A stretch of 64,000 nucleotides of DNA. Source: Pseudomonas lundensis (lineage in GTDB: Bacteria > Pseudomonadota > Gammaproteobacteria > Pseudomonadales > Pseudomonadaceae). The stretch lies in NCBI RefSeq assembly GCF_002269125.1, contig NZ_NQKI01000027.1, positions 1-64,000 of the forward strand. The letters are read 5' to 3'. Positions 62,379 to 64,000 of the stretch are shown here, in pieces. The notes below the pieces were generated by a model. It worked only from the letters and a program-made list of their open reading frames with translations. It searched no databases and was not told the origin of the DNA. Each line of letters begins with the position of its first letter. Within the stretch, counting starts at the first letter, position 1. The position numbers and the translations under genes are program-made.

Positions 62379-63038
62379 TCAATGCGCGCCAGACGCGCGC
62401 AGTAATTGGGCTATAACGCGTTGACCGCGCTGTTGGGCATGTTGTAACGGGGTCACCCCCTGGCGGTCAGGCAGATTCAGGTCGGCGCCAGCATCAATCA
62501 ACTGACTGACAATGTGCTGATGCGCAGGCCCGCCGTCAGACAGCACAATGGCTTCCAACAAACAGGTCCAACCCAGCCGATTGACATGGTTCAGGTCAAC
62601 ACCCGCCGCAATCAGCAGGCGCACCGTTTCGACATGGCCACGCTCGCACGCCGGGATTAACGCGGTGCCACCATACCGGTTGGAGCTTTTCAGGTCTGCC
62701 CCGTGAACCAGCGCGAGTTGCAAGATCTCGTTGTGGCCGCTCGCCCCCGCCAACAGGTAGGGGCTGTCCTGGCTCAGGTTCTTCTGGTTAACGTCGGCCC
62801 CGGCGTCCATTAACGCCTTGGCAATCTCGATCCGGTTTGCGCGAGTGGCCAGCAGCAGTGCGCTGCTGCCATCCTCTGTAGGGGCACCAAGGTCAGCACC
62901 GGCAGTGATCAGCTGCTGCACCCTGCCCGGCTCGCCTTCCCTCACTGCAGCCAACAGATCGTTCTCATTCGCCATCACGACACCCATCATCAGCATTCCC
63001 ACGGCCCATGCACCGTATTTACATGGCTGAACACCCAT
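62379..63038 (-). CDS. Exported ankyrin-repeat protein
   Basis: A 219-residue protein with a short hydrophobic N-terminus (AWAVGMLMMGVVMA, likely a signal peptide) and five or six ankyrin repeats: DLLAAVREGEPGRVQQLITAGADL, ALLLATRANRIEIAKALMDAGADV and so on, ending PLQHAQQRGQRVIAQLLRASGA. AAGAGG is eight bases before ATG 63038 and only two before ATG 63044, so the later start is preferred. Periplasmic ankyrin proteins in pseudomonads often shield enzymes such as catalase; here it lies 19 bases upstream of the deaminase gene and may share its transcript. Confidence 0.85.
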   Translation of the reverse strand: MGVQPCKYGAWAVGMLMMGVVMANENDLLAAVREGEPGRVQQLITAGADLGAPTEDGSSALLLATRANRIEIAKALMDAGADVNQKNLSQDSPYLLAGASGHNEILQLALVHGADLKSSNRYGGTALIPACERGHVETVRLLIAAGVDLNHVNRLGWTCLLEAIVLSDGGPAHQHIVSQLIDAGADLNLPDRQGVTPLQHAQQRGQRVIAQLLRASGAH

Positions 63039-63147
63039 GTTCATGGCCTCTTATCAATTGCAGGGAAAACCAGTATGGTGAGACCGCTTGGCATTCTGAA
63101 ATTAAATATAAACATGCCCTCCAGTGGCATTGTGAATGGCGGTAGCG

Positions 63148-64000
63148 ATGTTCGATCCGATCCTGTTGCGCAGTTTTGTTGCAGTCGTGGACTGCGCCAA
63201 TTTCACCCGGGCAGCGCAGCGTTTGCACCTCACCCAATCCACGGTCAGCCAGCAAATTCGCCGCCTTGAAAGCAACCTGGGCTGCACGTTGCTGGACCGC
63301 GAACAACGGCACGTGAGGGCGACACCTGAAGGTGAACGGTTGTTGACCTATGCTCGCCGTATCCTGGCGCTGCAAGAAGAAGCGCGCGACGTGCTTCTGG
63401 ACCTTAAAAGCGAAGGCGTTTTACGCCTGGGGGTACCGGAGGACTTTGCGGCTGAACGCTTGATGCCCATCCTCTCGCGGTTCGGCCGGGAGCATCCTGG
63501 CGTACGCCTGGAAGTCACCAGCGGATTAGGCCCCGAGCTGCTGCGTCTTTACCGTGAGGGGGAGTTCGATCTGCTGCTGGTCAAACAGATGGGGCAAGGG
63601 GTTGATTGCCTCGCCTGCTGGCCGGAACCCATGTGCTGGGTAGACAGTCGTGCCATGCCCGCGTTGGGGCGTGATCCGTTGCCGCTGGTGGCATTTCCGG
63701 TCGGCGGTTTGTACCGCAACGAGATGCTGCACCACCTGGAAGTCGCCGGGTGGCGCTGGCGCATCAACTACTCCAGCGCAAGCCTGGCCAGTGTGTGCGC
63801 GGCCGTGGCGGCGGGAGTGGGCGTCAGCCTGCTGCCTGTGCGGGTCATCAGTGACGAACATAAGGTGCTGGAAGCCGACAGTGGCCTGCCTGATATACAA
63901 GGCGTATTTCTGGCGCTCTACGGCCAAAATGGCCTCAGCCATGCGGGGAATCTGTTGAAGCGAGCACTGGTGGAACTGTGCGAAACCCTGGCACAGAACG
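63148..64000 (+). CDS. LysR-family transcriptional regulator (cut by window end)
   Basis: The frame is open from ATG 63148 (or 63136, four codons earlier) to the window edge, 284 codons without stop. The N-terminal helix-turn-helix is FVAVVDCANFTRAAQRLHLTQSTVSQQIRRLE, and a LysR substrate-binding fold follows from about residue 85 (GVLRLGVPEDFAAERLMPILSRF). The missing end should be only a few residues given the family length of about 290-300. It is divergent from the ankyrin-deaminase-MFS genes and may regulate them. Confidence 0.9.
   Translation, partial: MFDPILLRSFVAVVDCANFTRAAQRLHLTQSTVSQQIRRLESNLGCTLLDREQRHVRATPEGERLLTYARRILALQEEARDVLLDLKSEGVLRLGVPEDFAAERLMPILSRFGREHPGVRLEVTSGLGPELLRLYREGEFDLLLVKQMGQGVDCLACWPEPMCWVDSRAMPALGRDPLPLVAFPVGGLYRNEMLHHLEVAGWRWRINYSSASLASVCAAVAAGVGVSLLPVRVISDEHKVLEADSGLPDIQGVFLALYGQNGLSHAGNLLKRALVELCETLAQN

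Overview
The window is chromosomal DNA of a Pseudomonas, most likely of the fluorescens/putida/fragi side of the genus. It is GC-rich, has short Shine-Dalgarno-led operons with ATGA overlaps, and carries blocks typical of that genus: mrp/sha/pha antiporter, nikRABCDE, a D-lysine (dpkA/amaD) cluster and creatinase with an AraC/GlxA-type regulator. No insertion sequence, phage, integrase or CRISPR array was seen. One tRNA gene (Cys, GCA anticodon) lies near the left end.

Layout. 1-4.2 kb: SDR oxidoreductase, tRNA-Cys with promoter and terminator, a small lipoprotein, and an XRE-cupin regulator divergent from an EamA transporter around a palindromic operator. 4.3-10.4 kb: six-gene Mrp-type Na+/H+ antiporter operon with mrpA and mrpB fused. 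10.5-11.9 kb: DASS-family anion transporter. 12.1-18.7 kb (minus strand): TonB-dependent receptor, beta-propeller phytase, then exbB-exbD-tonB, behind a well-formed PhoB box with a correctly spaced -10. This reads as a self-contained, phosphate-starvation-induced phytate system. 19.0-20.9 kb: a membrane protein with a degenerate GGDEF domain translationally coupled to an AraC regulator. 21.0-27.4 kb: D-lysine uptake and catabolism cluster (dpkA, RpiR regulator, ABC transporter, amaD) with a perfect 16-bp palindrome between the divergent genes. 27.6-31.7 kb: an unlinked PBP2 and a pentaheme cytochrome that fuses a triheme alcohol-dehydrogenase-type cytochrome to a TsdA-like diheme unit. 31.9-35.7 kb: creatine utilisation (regulator, MFS transporter, creatinase). 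36.0-39.0 kb: ferric-reductase-like flavocytochrome, small YqaA-type protein, metallophosphoesterase.

39.0-43.3 kb is a visibly AT-richer accessory block: an alpha-xenorhabdolysin-type binary pore-forming toxin (xaxA, xaxB) followed by a third, unrecognised gene whose N-terminus aligns without gaps to part of XaxB. 43.4-48.9 kb: nikR and nikABCDE with a recognisable NikR operator. 49.0-52.7 kb: SotB-type exporter and a TonB-dependent receptor. 52.9-58.6 kb: one very large gene (1916 codons) whose C-terminus carries a glycosyltransferase domain with the invariant residues and exact spacing of the large clostridial glucosylating toxins (TcdA/TcdB). 58.9-64 kb: M20 dipeptidase, CynX-type MFS protein overlapping a deaminase, ankyrin protein, and a LysR regulator cut by the window edge.

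The most unusual contents are the TcdB-like toxin, the three-gene xax locus, the Pho-box phytate operon and the AdhB-TsdA cytochrome fusion. All functions are read from sequence and memory of families; no search was run.
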